Positions 32,976-43,482 of a DNA stretch of 64,000 nucleotides are shown here, in pieces. A program made the position numbers and the translations under genes. The notes beneath the pieces were generated by a model. The model searched no databases, was not told where the DNA came from, and worked only from the letters and a program-made list of their open reading frames with translations. The DNA is from Basidiobolus meristosporus CBS 931.73 (taxonomy: Eukaryota > Basidiobolomycota > Basidiobolomycetes > Basidiobolales > Basidiobolaceae). The stretch lies in the NCBI GenBank assembly GCA_002104905.1, contig MCFE01000050.1:124001-188000 (forward strand), given 5' to 3'. Position 1 is the first letter of the stretch, and each line of letters opens with the position of its first letter.

Positions 32976-34624
32976 TTAGCAAGCGCCTAGATCAGTCCAA
33001 ACATTCTGTCCGTTGTTACCAGGAGTATCGTTCTGAGTCCACCACTTCGCTTGCCAAAGATGCCCGTTATAGGTAGCCTTTTGAGCCCCATTGTAAGCGA
33101 CGCTGGAACTCCAGGCGGCAACTCCGGTGCAGATGCCGGTTCCAGATGTGGGGGAAGGCTTGGTGGTGGTGGAGGTGGTGACAGAGGTAGTGGTAGTGGG
33201 GCTTGTGACCTGACTCTGGGTTTTAGAGGTGGTTGCGGTAGAGCTGGTGGCTGGAACTGAGGTTTGGGTTGGAGTGGTGGATGTTGGTGAGGGGTTGGTG
33301 GCAGTAGTTGTTGCACCAGGTTGACGGATACCTTGGATTGCATTTAGCAACTCATCATTACCATCATTGGTCATATCCCAGTACATCACTCCACGAAGTC
33401 CTTGCTGCTTGGTATAGTCGACCTTGACCTTCAGCGATTGAGGATCGTCGTAGGAGATGTATGTTTTGCTACTGGCGCTGAACAACCAAGGAGTCTGGGT
33501 GGTATTGTCCCAGTAACGACTCCACCCAGCAACAGGACTGGTCGGGCCACTTGTTAGGATCTGGCTTCTAAGGTATTTCCAAGCCCAGAGTCCGCCGTAG
33601 GAGGTTCCCTCATTGCAGAAAAAGTTTGGATCATTCGAGTCGGATGGATCTCCTTTGGGAACCACGGCCTCCTTGGCCACATACTGATTGGATGGGTCGG
33701 AGTTCATGTCGACCTTGGCAGTTAGTGATCTTCCGTAGAAGGGCAGGCCCATGACCAGCTTGTTGGCCGGCCATTTGGCGTTCAACCAAGCTTGCATGGC
33801 TTGACGGAATGAGAATGGATCTCCACGCTTTGTGTCATAGTCAAACGGAGCATTGGGACCAGTAGTTGCTGACCAGTCTCCCATGATATCGTAGGCCATA
33901 ACATTAATAAAGTCAAAATATTGCGCATATTGTGAGACATCTGGAAGTGGAGTCCCATTTGGCCCGTCGAATGGCTGCACCCTAACCGCTGCAGTCAGAA
34001 GTTTGTGCTCATTAGGGAACTCCTTGTCGAGTGCAGCGCGAAGCTCCTTCAGCAGCAACAGGTAGTTGGCCGAGTCGGCGGCATCATACACATTACAGAC
34101 AGCGGCAGCTCTGCCAGGGTATTCCCAGTCGATGTCGATGCCGTCAAGGTCCCAGCCATTCGGAATGCCATCATCGCTGGTCTTCGTGTTCTTGCGGACA
34201 AACACCAAAGCGTTGTTGATGAACTTCTGGCGAAGAGCTGGATCCTTGACTACAAGAGAGAAAGTCTGGCTTCCGGTCCAACCTCCGATGGACATCTGAA
34301 CCTTGACACCTTTAGCCTTGGCAAGATCCCTCAGCTTTTGAATGGCATCCCCGTCATAGTAAGGATCTATGAAGATGTTGGCGGGATCATTTTTCTTGGT
34401 CAAGACACCGAAACCTAGAAGACAACGACATTAGCGGATGAATGGAACCTGACAGCTGGAGTGAGATGCATACCGTAGTTGATGTGGGTTACTTTGTCGT
34501 AGCTGAGCTGGTTGGGCTCAACATTCCCCCAGGGAACGTAGTAGCCAACAACGACCTTGTCACCATCAGCCAGGATCAAAGGGACAAAGGCCAATGCAGA
34601 GAGCAGAGCGACTGTGAACTTCAT
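32976..34624 (-). CDS. Secreted GH18 chitinase 1 with CBM5/12
   Basis: Two exons (34474-34624 and 32976-34414) give 529 residues. A signal peptide MKFTVALLSALAFVPLILAD leads into a GH18 barrel with VGYYVPWG, MSIGGWTGSQTF and the catalytic DGIDIDWE (DxxDxDxE, all acids present), then FINVMAYDIMGDW and MGLPFYGRSL. A Thr/Ser/Pro linker (about 375-455) joins a C-terminal CBM5/12 chitin-binding module (WSSSVAYNGAQKATYNG, HLWQAKWW). It is predicted to be an active, secreted, chitin-anchored endochitinase. The start was chosen by the signal peptide; CTTATATA 45 nt upstream (34666-34673) is the likely TATA box. It is divergently paired with chitinase 2, which is about 80-99% identical depending on the segment. 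Confidence 0.95.
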
Positions 34625-35271
34625 TGCTTGAAGATTTCTGATTCTCAAGTCCAGCCCAAGCTTCGCTTATATAGCTGTCATGTACTCCGTCTGCCGTTGC
34701 ACCTTTCATGAGTGAACGCGATGAAGAGCTTATGATGGAAATTCCATATAAGTCTTTATTAGAATTGCTCATTAGCTAGTAAAGTTGGACAGTGAGATGA
34801 GGGTATAGTTCGCAAGGTACACTGTTCGAGTCACCTGATCCGAACAACTCCTAAGACTAGCCTCCAACCTGAACGATGGCCAATTTGAAAGGATTTCTGC
34901 TGATCCCAGCGGTCACTGTCCATACTGAGTTAACATCACACTCTACTTTAACCTAAAATGGCGGGGTCACACGCAAACAAGTTTGCCGCTGCCTTGAATA
35001 AACGCGATTTGTTACAATCGTGTGTTGCACTCGAACCGGTGGAGGTTACGAGCAATTTAGCCATGTTGGTGGGCAAGCTACGTTACTGTTTAGTGATATG
35101 CACCGGCTCTTGCATTTGTTGGAAGCGTCAACAATCCATCAACGGATTCATGCAGGCTGGTAAACAAAGCTACGTTTGAGATCTACCAGAGATCCCAAGC
35201 ATCGACGGGGGCGGGTATATATTTGATTCCCAAGGGGTACGGTGCCGTGGAGATTTTTCTCTTTGGAAGCG
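34625..35271. promoter_or_regulatory. Shared upstream region of the divergent chitinases
   Basis: About 650 bp separate the two ATGs. TATA-like boxes face outward on both sides: CTTATATA (34666-34673) for chitinase 1 and TATATATT (35216-35223) for chitinase 2. A 73-codon plus frame inside (34958-35179) is not recognisable. Coordinated control is plausible but unproven. Confidence 0.5.
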
Positions 35272-36814
35272 ATGAGGCTTGACTTGCTCTTGATTTTCAC
35301 CCCATTTGTGATCGCTAAAGTATCCGGGGATGAAAACGATAAGGTCGTGGTCGGTTATTATGTTCCTTGGGGAAAGGTCCAACCTAACCAGCTTAACTAC
35401 GATAAAGTAACCCACATTAACTACGGTAAGCCTCGAGTTTGATGCCTTTGTTCGGCTGCTCATGCCTTCGCCCTCTAGGTTTCGGTGTTTTGACTAAAAA
35501 AGACGACCCTGCCAGCATCTTCATAGATCCTTTCTACGATGGGAATGCTATCAACAAATTGAAGGAATTGGCCAGGCCCAAAGGCGTCAAAATTCAGATG
35601 TCCATCGGAGGTTGGACCGGGAGCCAGACTTTCTCTCTTGTCGCAAGGGATCCAGCTCTTCGCCAGAAGTTCATCAACAACGCTTTGGTGTTTGTCCGCA
35701 AGAACACGAAAACTAGCAATGATGGCACTCCGAATGGCTGGGACCTTGACGGCATCGACATTGACTGGGAATACCCTGGCAGAGCTGCCGCTGTCTGTAA
35801 TGTGTATGATGCCGCCGACTCGGCCAACTACCTGTTGCTGCTGAAGGAGCTTCGCGCTGCACTCGACAAGGAGTTCCCTAATGAGCACAAACTTCTGACT
35901 GCAGCGGTTAGGGTGCAGCCATTCGACGGGCCAAACGGGACTCCACTTCCAGATGTCTCACAATATGCGCAATATTTTGACTTTATTAATGTTATGGCCT
36001 ACGATATTAATGGAGACTGGTCAGCAACTACTGGTCCCAATGCTCCGTTTGACCTATGACACCAAGGGAGGTGATGCCGCCTCATTCCGCCAGGCCATGG
36101 CAAGCTTGGTTGAACGCCAAATGGCCGGCCAACAAGCTGGTCATGGGCCTGCCCTTCTACGGAAGATCACTAACTGCCAAGGTCGACATGAACTCCGATC
36201 CATCCAATCAGTATGTGATAAAGGAGGGCAGTGTCCCCAGGGGGGACCCCACAGACTCCCTGGAATCGAACTCCTTCTGCCGAAGCGAATCAACATATGG
36301 TGGACTTTGGGCATGGAAATATCTTCGAAGCCAGATCTTGACAGATGGCCCGACCAGTCCTGTTGCTGGGTGGAGTCGTTACTGGGACAATACTACCCAG
36401 ACCCCCTGGTTGTTCAGTGCTAGTAGCAAAACATACATCTCCTATGACGACCCTCAATCATTAAGGATAAAGGTCGACTATACCAAGCAGCAAGGGCTTC
36501 GTGGGGTTATGTTTTGGGACATAACAAACGATCTGAACGATGAGTTGTTGGATACTCTCCAGGCAATCCGCGACTCCTCCTCCATAACTAACAGGAGAAC
36601 AACCACATCGAAGATCGCGAAGCAGATATCTTCCAATCCTTTAACCGAAGTCAACCTATGTGCCAATGCCTCCCCTTGGAGACCTGAGGTAGGCTACGGC
36701 GGAACGCAAAAAGTAATCTACAGGGGCCGCTTGTGGCAAGTAAAATGGCAAAACAAAGGTGACACCCCCGGAGAGGGAGCACGGAGTTGGAGCAATATCG
36801 GCGCTTGTAATTAA
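35272..36814 (+). pseudogene. GH18 chitinase 2 with CBM5/12, two frame breaks
   Basis: Exon 1 (35272-35425) encodes a signal peptide MRLDLLLIFTPFVIAKV and the mature start VGYYVPWG. Exon 2 starts at 35479. The catalytic DGIDIDWE is intact. Compared with chitinase 1, one extra C at about 36051 (TTTGACCTATGAC versus TTTGACTATGAC) and one extra G at about 36107 (GCCATGGCAAGC versus GCCATGCAAGC) shift the frame twice. The rest reads on to a CBM5/12 module and the stop at 36814. The Ser/Thr linker is much shorter than in chitinase 1. As given the gene would end prematurely at 36059, after the catalytic acids but before the end of the barrel. A sequencing or assembly error at both sites is the main alternative. 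Confidence 0.85.
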
Positions 36815-36898
36815 CTATACTTGGCGTGGCCTTGCTGCACTTGTAATTAGTCATACTTGGCGTGGTCTTGCCGCGCTTGTAATTAGTCATACTTGACC
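36801..36898 (+). repeat. Tandem 36-bp repeat at the chitinase 2 3' end
   Basis: About 2.7 copies of a 36-bp unit, GCGCTTGTAATTA...CTTGGCGTGG...CTTGC, begin inside the last codons (Ala-Cys-Asn-stop) of chitinase 2 and run into its 3' flank. Units two and three duplicate the stop codon context. Confidence 0.85.
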
Positions 36899-37283
36899 TT
36901 ACTCACTTGGCCAAAAATCAATGCTTTAATGGCATTTTACTCATCGTTGTAAGTTTGATCTGGACTCCCCTTCTAATCAGAAATGTCGGCCTAACCATAT
37001 TATCTGGCACATCACTGTGATATTAATAAAATTCCACCTCAGATACTGCTCAACTTGTTGATTTGACTTCAATTTTCACCAATCACCAGTCTTCGAGTCA
37101 TTTGGATAAAGAGATGGTGGATGCCCCTTGTCCTGGAGATAGCATTGATGTTTATAGAATTGGTTAATTCCGGTTAATTACGCCTACGATAAATAAATTT
37201 CTCCAAAAATATGATCCAACGTATTACCGTAACTCAATAGTAGACGTCGCTTACCACTTGCACCGTGAAGTAACCGCTAGAAA

Positions 37284-38392
37284 ATGAGCTCAGCACGTAA
37301 TCCCGATATCTCCTCACCACCATTGCTCGATGACGATGACCTGAACGTCGATCTTTCTACCACACCTTCCATGACCATGCCTAGCGTGTCAGGAAACATC
37401 GGATCTGACCCCAACGGCCAAGCTAACCCAAGGAGAACCTTTGAAGATACCCTTGATGAGCCAATCAGCGTAACACTTGTATGTATTCCGAGCAGATTTT
37501 CCAGGTCCATACCCCTTCTCGACGGGAAGCTCCTACGGATGGAATCCCCTTGGGCGTGGGGGCTCCCCAAACTCTGGATGGCACGTTTACTTCGATTGCA
37601 AAACTTATTCCTTCCTTGTTGATATCGTAGATGCGTGATTTGGGGAATATCCAAAAGAAGTGCAAGCAAGTCCTCCTGCCAAAGGGAAGAGAAAATGCCC
37701 TTAAAGAATGTGAGTGCGGCGTTGCGTAGCGTTTATTAGGCGCGTTTCTTTCCTTCACCACCTGGCTGATATGTTCGGTTGTCTAGGGGATCTCTGGGGA
37801 CCGTTGTTGCTATGCTTGGTTTTGGCTATGTATATATTGAACTGTTGAACGCTGTACCCTTGTGAGCGTTACTGACTGCTTTGCTTCATAGTATGCTGAG
37901 TCTGAGAGCACCAAAGGATCAATCAGCGTCAGTGTTCACAGGAATCTTCGTCATTATTTGGTTTGGAGCAGCAGTTGTAACGTTGAATGCTAAGCTACTT
38001 GGTGGCAAAGTGTAGGTGGATGTGGTGGGTTGTGGCGAGTCTTAGTTCATCAGATACTCATTGCGACTACGTTTGCTTGCAGATCGTTCTTCCAAAGCGT
38101 ATGTGTTCTTGGATATTGTGTGTTCCCGCTCGATATTGCCGCCATCCTCTCTTATTTCATCGGTTGGATATTGATCCGTCTCGTGTTTGTTGTTGTGGCA
38201 TTCTGCTGGTCCACCTATGGTAACGTTGCTCAACGATGTTCAAAGCAAGTGCATCTACTTAACTCTTCCCTCTTACGAACAGCTTCCGTTGGCTTCCTCA
38301 GCGACGTTCATTTGAATAACCGTCGTACTCTTGCAGTCTACCCAATCTTCCTATTTTACTTTGTCATCTCATGGATGATCCTTATCTCTTAA
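37284..38392 (+). CDS. YIPF6/YIP4-type Golgi membrane protein
   Basis: Six exons (37284-37478, 37631-37709, 37787-37829, 37892-38011, 38083-38219, 38283-38392) join in phase into 227 residues. A disordered Ser/Pro/Asp N-terminus precedes the family signature TFEDTLDEPISVTL. The YIP1 domain follows with KQVLLPKGRENALKE, WDLWGPLLLCLVLA, VFTGIFVIIWFGAAVVTLNA, CVLGYCVFPLDIAAILSY and FLFYFVISWMILIS, giving five predicted transmembrane helices. YIP4/YIPF6 proteins cycle through the Golgi and bind Rab/Ypt GTPases in vesicle transport. The DLWGP motif is diagnostic of the YIPF6/7 group. Intron sizes range from about 60 to 150 nt. Confidence 0.93.
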
Positions 38393-38589
38393 ACGCTCTT
38401 CTGCTCAGTAGCACAGTATCATCACTAGTAAAGTTGTTTATTGACTATGGTACACCTAGCATCCCTTGCGATGGTAGCCTCCCAAAATAAGGACGATTCC
38501 AGTCCATTTCCATTCTACTTATTAATTCCTTTTTTCCATATAAACAGTGATCAACACTAAACCTTTTACAAATATAAAATGCATCCTAT

Positions 38590-40310
38590 CTATGGCTGCT
38601 CAGTGGATTCTGGCTCACTGGTGCGAGTGTTTCTCAACTCCTCTTCTAACAACTTTTCAGCCTCCAGCATCAACCGTGCTCCAGCATCCGAGTGAGTTCT
38701 GTAGCAAAAGTATAGACAAAGGTTCCGGATTGCCTCCCGTGCCTCCTGGTCTGAATACAGTCTTTGTTGCCCAATATCACGTGCTGGGTTCAGGCCACAT
38801 GTGTTGATAGCGTGTTGGAATGATTGAGTAGTTGTCTGCAAGGCTGCTGGATCCTCACTATCTGCATTACTGGTGGCTGATGAATCATGAGGCTCGCTGA
38901 CAACATGGTGATTGTCCAAAATCAGAGGGCATTGCTGATTGCTTGTCTCGGGACACTCAGGCAGTGCCAAGAAGGCGGCATATGTGGCAGGAGCTACACA
39001 TTTCAGGCGATCCAGAATGGCTTGCGTGTCCACGGAAATGGAATCCATTGATGGTAGCTGGAGAACGCTACGAGAAGATCCTTGTTGTTGTGATACAATC
39101 TTGGTAACATTCCAAGAATCTTGGATTACAGCGGTCGATAGTCCATGCCATGATTGGGTAACTAACATCAGTGCGTCGATAAGATCTAGACGAATAATCG
39201 ACTGAGTACAATCCATTGCAGCCAGCTGAGCAAGCCGTGATACAATGGAGTGCTTGAAACGTGCCCGGAAATCCCTCAAAATCCCGGACTTCATAGGGGT
39301 TATTGTCATATCGGATGGCAAGAATTGAATCTGAATATGTCGTAGATGACACTTCTCTGCTGTTGTACGGTGCTCTTCTTCTAGAATAAGGGCGACATTT
39401 CGGCTGGCTGTGCGGTCCTCAAACCATCGAAGCCATCTAGTATGAGAGCATAGGTTACAACCTCATTGATGAACAGTTTAATGGCCATGAAAACTAGCCT
39501 TTGGAAAGTTTGATCAGTTAATTGAGCGAGCGGATGGAACTCGTATTGGATATCTGACGGAAGTGCGCGGGTAGTGTGGCGTTGACCAACTACCATAGGA
39601 AGGGTCATATCGCTGCCGTCAGCATTGCAGCAAAGTAGCGCCAGAAGACTCTCCTTGTTGTCGCCTGGATATTCTACTTCAGTGGCGGCTAAATTGCTGT
39701 GACTGTTGAGCTTTTGAGAATCCAAAGCAGTGAGCTCCAGTAAATCTTACCTGTAATACAGCTTCGTAGCAGCAAATGAATAAACATCCTGCAACTTAAA
39801 GCCCGATAAAGATGCTTGCAGCTCAGCTATTGCAGTTGGGACGAGGTCTCTTTTGGCTACACGACTCCCGCGTGTTGTGGTGCTTTGGCGGAGGCCATTG
39901 CGTTTTTTGAACCTGTCGACCCAGCCGTTGGAAAAAGATAATGCCCCCTCCGGAAGTTGAAGTTCGTGAGCAATTTTCTGCGCTTTTGCTATGATCATTC
40001 TATCGCTGATATTGGAATCGGTGGTTTGCATATACAGACACCAATCCTTCAACAAGCTATCTAATTCAGGATATTTCACTCCTCGTAAGCGCTTCGCATC
40101 CAGGTTATAGCCTCCGTGCATATACTCGTCTCGTCGTTTCAGCACCTTGGAGACGGTTGACCGATCGATCAGGACATCGAACTCATCTTCCACCCATTTG
40201 GACAACCGCGACTGTGTCCAAGAAGGATTTTCCTCTGCCTGGCGACACAAGCTTTGGCGCTGCTCAATAGATAAGGAGCCGTTTCTCCCACCCGACTTCG
40301 TGGCTCGCAT
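38590..40310 (-). CDS. CENP-B/pogo-like protein with degraded DDE triad
   Basis: Three exons (39751-40310, 39425-39702, 38590-39380), split by 48-nt and 44-nt GT-AG introns, join in phase into 542 residues. The N-terminus has two helix-turn-helix regions: LSIEQRQSLCRQAEENPSW with the HTH of CENP-B type, then a CENPB DNA-binding segment ending FSNGWVDRFKKRNGLRQ. The DDE_1 nuclease fold follows with LLALLCCNADGSD and LPMVVGQ. Catalytic acids are mostly lost: DVYSFAATKLYY replaces the usual YNxDETGLFY, LILDGFDE keeps the second Asp, and PMKSGILRDF replaces PMDQGVI. The open frame is unbroken, which suggests a domesticated DNA-binding protein like CENP-B, JRK or fission yeast Cbp1/Abp1. A recently dead transposon is the alternative. 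Confidence 0.8.
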
Positions 40311-40978
40311 GACAAAACCGTAGCGAATTCTTGGTTAGTGGGTATCCGCTGGAACGATCGATTTCTATACGGCCAGTGCAAAAAGTGACAACAGCAAAGC
40401 CTAATACTCCACTCCTCCCACCTCCCTCCTGGCTTGGTATTGTTCACAAGTTAAGCAAATCATAAGCAGATTTAGCTAGACGAATAGGAGATCAGCATAC
40501 CAGGGGGGATGTTTTGGCCAATCACTCCTTCTAAGCTTAATTTGCCATTGTTATCCCCCTTTAGCGACTTCTAATTGATTGGACAAAAGGTACTGCTCAT
40601 TCCCAACTTGTTGCATGGCCAATTAATTGAGTTGCTTTTGTAGTTAATGCTCTCTGCCCTTAACTCCCCAACAAGCATGGTTTCCAGTAGCCCTCCGAGT
40701 GAAATTACCCCACTTCCTCAACCCGAGTGCAATGCTCTCACCAATCAGTTGATGCAATGGGCCTCCCCTGACACAGAATAATACCCCTCTCACCCGTTAT
40801 ACCCGAGCATCAACATGCTCTTATTTCATGCTCCAGGGTACTCAAAAGGTAGGCTCGAACGTATGTGAAACCGTATCGATTCTTATTAAGTCTGGCTTAG
40901 TCTTTCCCATAGCTCCCCAATTCAATCCTCTGCCTCCTATATTCTTCGTCAGAGCTTCAGTCCTATTACCCACACAAA
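40311..40978. promoter_or_regulatory. Divergent intergenic region
   Basis: About 670 bp between the CENP-B-like start (minus) and the Rrm4-like start (plus). No gene was seen. Pyrimidine-rich stretches before the plus-strand ATG are consistent with a fungal promoter and leader. Confidence 0.5.
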
Positions 40979-43126
40979 ATGGCCACTAAAGCAAGCACTC
41001 TCTCCGGCCTCGACTCTGCTACGTTAGCTGCTCTCTCTAAGACTCCCACTGTCCCTTCTTTCTCTGAAACTCGCCTTTATGTTCGTACCATCCCAGTCAC
41101 CGCAACGTTAGATGACTTGAAGTTGATGTTCAAAACCACTCCCCCCAAAAGGTGAGTCTATGCCACTCAGCATATCTTGACATGTTACTCTTTCTTAACT
41201 CAGCGTCATCTAGCTTCCGAGTTGCCCATTCCAACTCGCTGGTTGGTTGTATGCTAGAGTTCTTTAATCCAGGAGAAGGTATGTTTACGCTAGTTACGCC
41301 AGTGCAGTGGTTTGTTTAACCTAATACGAATACCTTTCCAGCTGAAAGAGCTTTCGCCACCATGAATAATACATACATGAAAGCCCATAAGGGACTCATG
41401 GGGTTGACTTATTTCGACCCCAACTCTGGCAAAATCGAACAAGAGCCTCCTTGCCAAACCATCATGGTGAAGCATGTCGCACCCGAGGCTGACGAAGTGT
41501 CTATTTACAACATGTTCCGTGAGATTGGCCACATCTACTTGTGCAAGCTCGGAATGGACGAAAACGGGACATTCCGTGGATTTGGACTGATTCAGTATTG
41601 GAGCCCAGATGATACCAATACCGCATATGAAAGAATGGTTTGTTGAAGCAAATGAGGATCCACATTGTGTTTTACTAATTGTTGTTTTCTTGTAGAACGG
41701 CGCAGAGTATAAAGGCTCAACTATGTATGTATCAAATCTGATAGCTCCATGATCAACGCTAATATCCTGTTCTACTTCTCACAGCACCTTGACCCAATAC
41801 GTCCCTCGTGACAAGAAGACTGGCAAGACCCCAACTAGCTCTCTAAAGGTTGGGTCGGTTGGTGGCAGTATGCGGGGTCGTCCGGGCCTTTCGTTCGATC
41901 TATTCACTCCTCCTAGCCAGAGTAGTACCAAAGATCTTGGATCACAAGCCTCAGAATACGCAGTGGCTGATCCCACTCCACTGAATGGAAACAGCAATGG
42001 CGCTAGCCTAAATCAAACCGATGCATTCGATGTCAACGACCTCAAAAGCGCTGGCCTCGATCCCTGTAATTTATATATCAAGAATCTTGATCCCTCTATC
42101 AAGAGTTCGGATCTGTTCTATGAGTTCCACAACTTTGGGCACATCATCAGTGCACGTGTGATGATGGATGAGGCCACCTTCAAGTCCAAAGGCTTCGGCT
42201 TCGTCAGTTTCCGAAATGCCGACGACGCAGCTAGAGCAATGTTCGAGATGGACGGTCGCCCTATCCGTTCTAAGCCCATCACTGTATGCATTGCTGAGCC
42301 CAAAAAGATCCGTGAGGCCCGCTTAGCTGCCACCTTCGGTAGTGATTCATCCACCGGTCGGGTGAGCGACAGCGACGCTGGGGGTTTCGTTGGAAACGAG
42401 GTCCAACTTAACCCATCACTTCTTGCATCTCTCAGTCTTGCAACCAGAAATGGTATTCTTAGTACGCGGTTGAACTCTCAGTTGAAGAAGATTCAATCTA
42501 TCCCGGAACAGGACCATGCTAAAATCATCGATGCTTTGCTCACTCTCAAGATAGATGATGTTGTTCTTTTGATCTCGTACCCTAAGGCTTTGGAGGAGAA
42601 GGCTGTGGAAGTACGCATCAAGCTTTCCAATGGCAGCTGGTCTTCAAATCAGCAAGATTTGGCCGAATCATTTGGTCCAGATGCTGAAAAGCAAAAAGTC
42701 CGACAGCTGGTCACATCCGTTCAAAAAGATCATGTTGACGAGATCACTGACTTGTTGCTCGGCTTGTCCAACTTCGAACGTGCTCAAGTGATCTTCAACC
42801 CCGAGTATCTTTCCCAGAAAGTATCTGAGGCCAAGAGTGCTTTGAACCTGACCCAAGCCAGTGATGCTTCTCAGAACTCTTCAACCGATACCAAGTTCCC
42901 CCTCTCTCCGGAGAATGAGAAGTTTGTATCCGAGTTGAATGGCAAACCAGAGTCTGAGCGCAAACAGAAACTGGGCTCCAAGCTTTTCCCCGTCGTGAAG
43001 AGCCTTGGAATTCCCGAGCCATCCAAGGTGACCGTGAGACTGTTGGACTCTCTTGCAACCCGTGAATTAGTATACCTTCTTAATGAGCCCGCTCAACTAT
43101 CCACCAAGATCAGTTTGCTCAAGTAA
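40979..43126 (+). CDS. Rrm4-like RNA-binding protein: three RRMs and three MLLE repeats
   Basis: Five exons (40979-41151, 41214-41278, 41342-41637, 41696-41724, 41785-43126) join in phase into 634 residues. RRM1 starts TRLYVRTIPVTATLDDLKLM. RRM2 has TIMVKHVAPEADEVSIYNMF and RGFGLIQYW. RRM3 has CNLYIKNLDP and SKGFGFVSF (RNP2/RNP1). Three C-terminal repeats then look like MLLE (PABC) modules: AKIIDALLTLKIDDVVLLIS, VDEITDLLLGLSNFERAQVI, and LFPVVKSLGIPEPSKVTVRL with LLDSLATRELVYLL. The three-RRM plus three-MLLE order is that of Ustilago maydis Rrm4, which carries mRNA on moving early endosomes in hyphae. Poly(A)-binding protein Pab1 is excluded, since it has four RRMs and one MLLE. RRM1 is the most diverged. 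Confidence 0.82.
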
Positions 43127-43482
43127 ATTTGAAATTCATCCTTGTCCTATACAAAACCTTACTTGAAATATATATTTCTTTTCCTTCGCTCCATACTCTT
43201 AGTTACCCGGTTATTCTGCTTCTAAATATCTCTTCAATATGATGTTCACCACCTATGTATTCATCCGATGTCCTTATCTGTGCTCTTGGCTAATCCACAA
43301 TTTGAGCACTGCATGAGGGATTTTGGAATGTTTAATATTGGTTAGATAATTTAGATGATAATAGCTTGATTAAAATGTGTGAATAGTTTGGAAAGTCTGT
43401 AGAAGGGATATATACATTGGGTAGGAGGCGGTTTTTTTAAAAGCAATGGCCGGCCTGTGAAGTCAGTTATAGTGTGCTTATA
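43127..43482. other. Intergenic, no gene seen
   Basis: 3' flanks of two convergent genes. AT-rich; no recognisable coding sequence. Confidence 0.55.

Noticed and set aside
34005-34418. Open frames antisense to both chitinases (also at 35475-35888)
   Set aside because: The two frames are alike only because the chitinases are alike. No independent features.
40979-43126. Poly(A)-binding protein Pab1
   Set aside because: Only three RRMs and three MLLE-like repeats are present, against four and one in Pab1, and RRM1 is strongly diverged.
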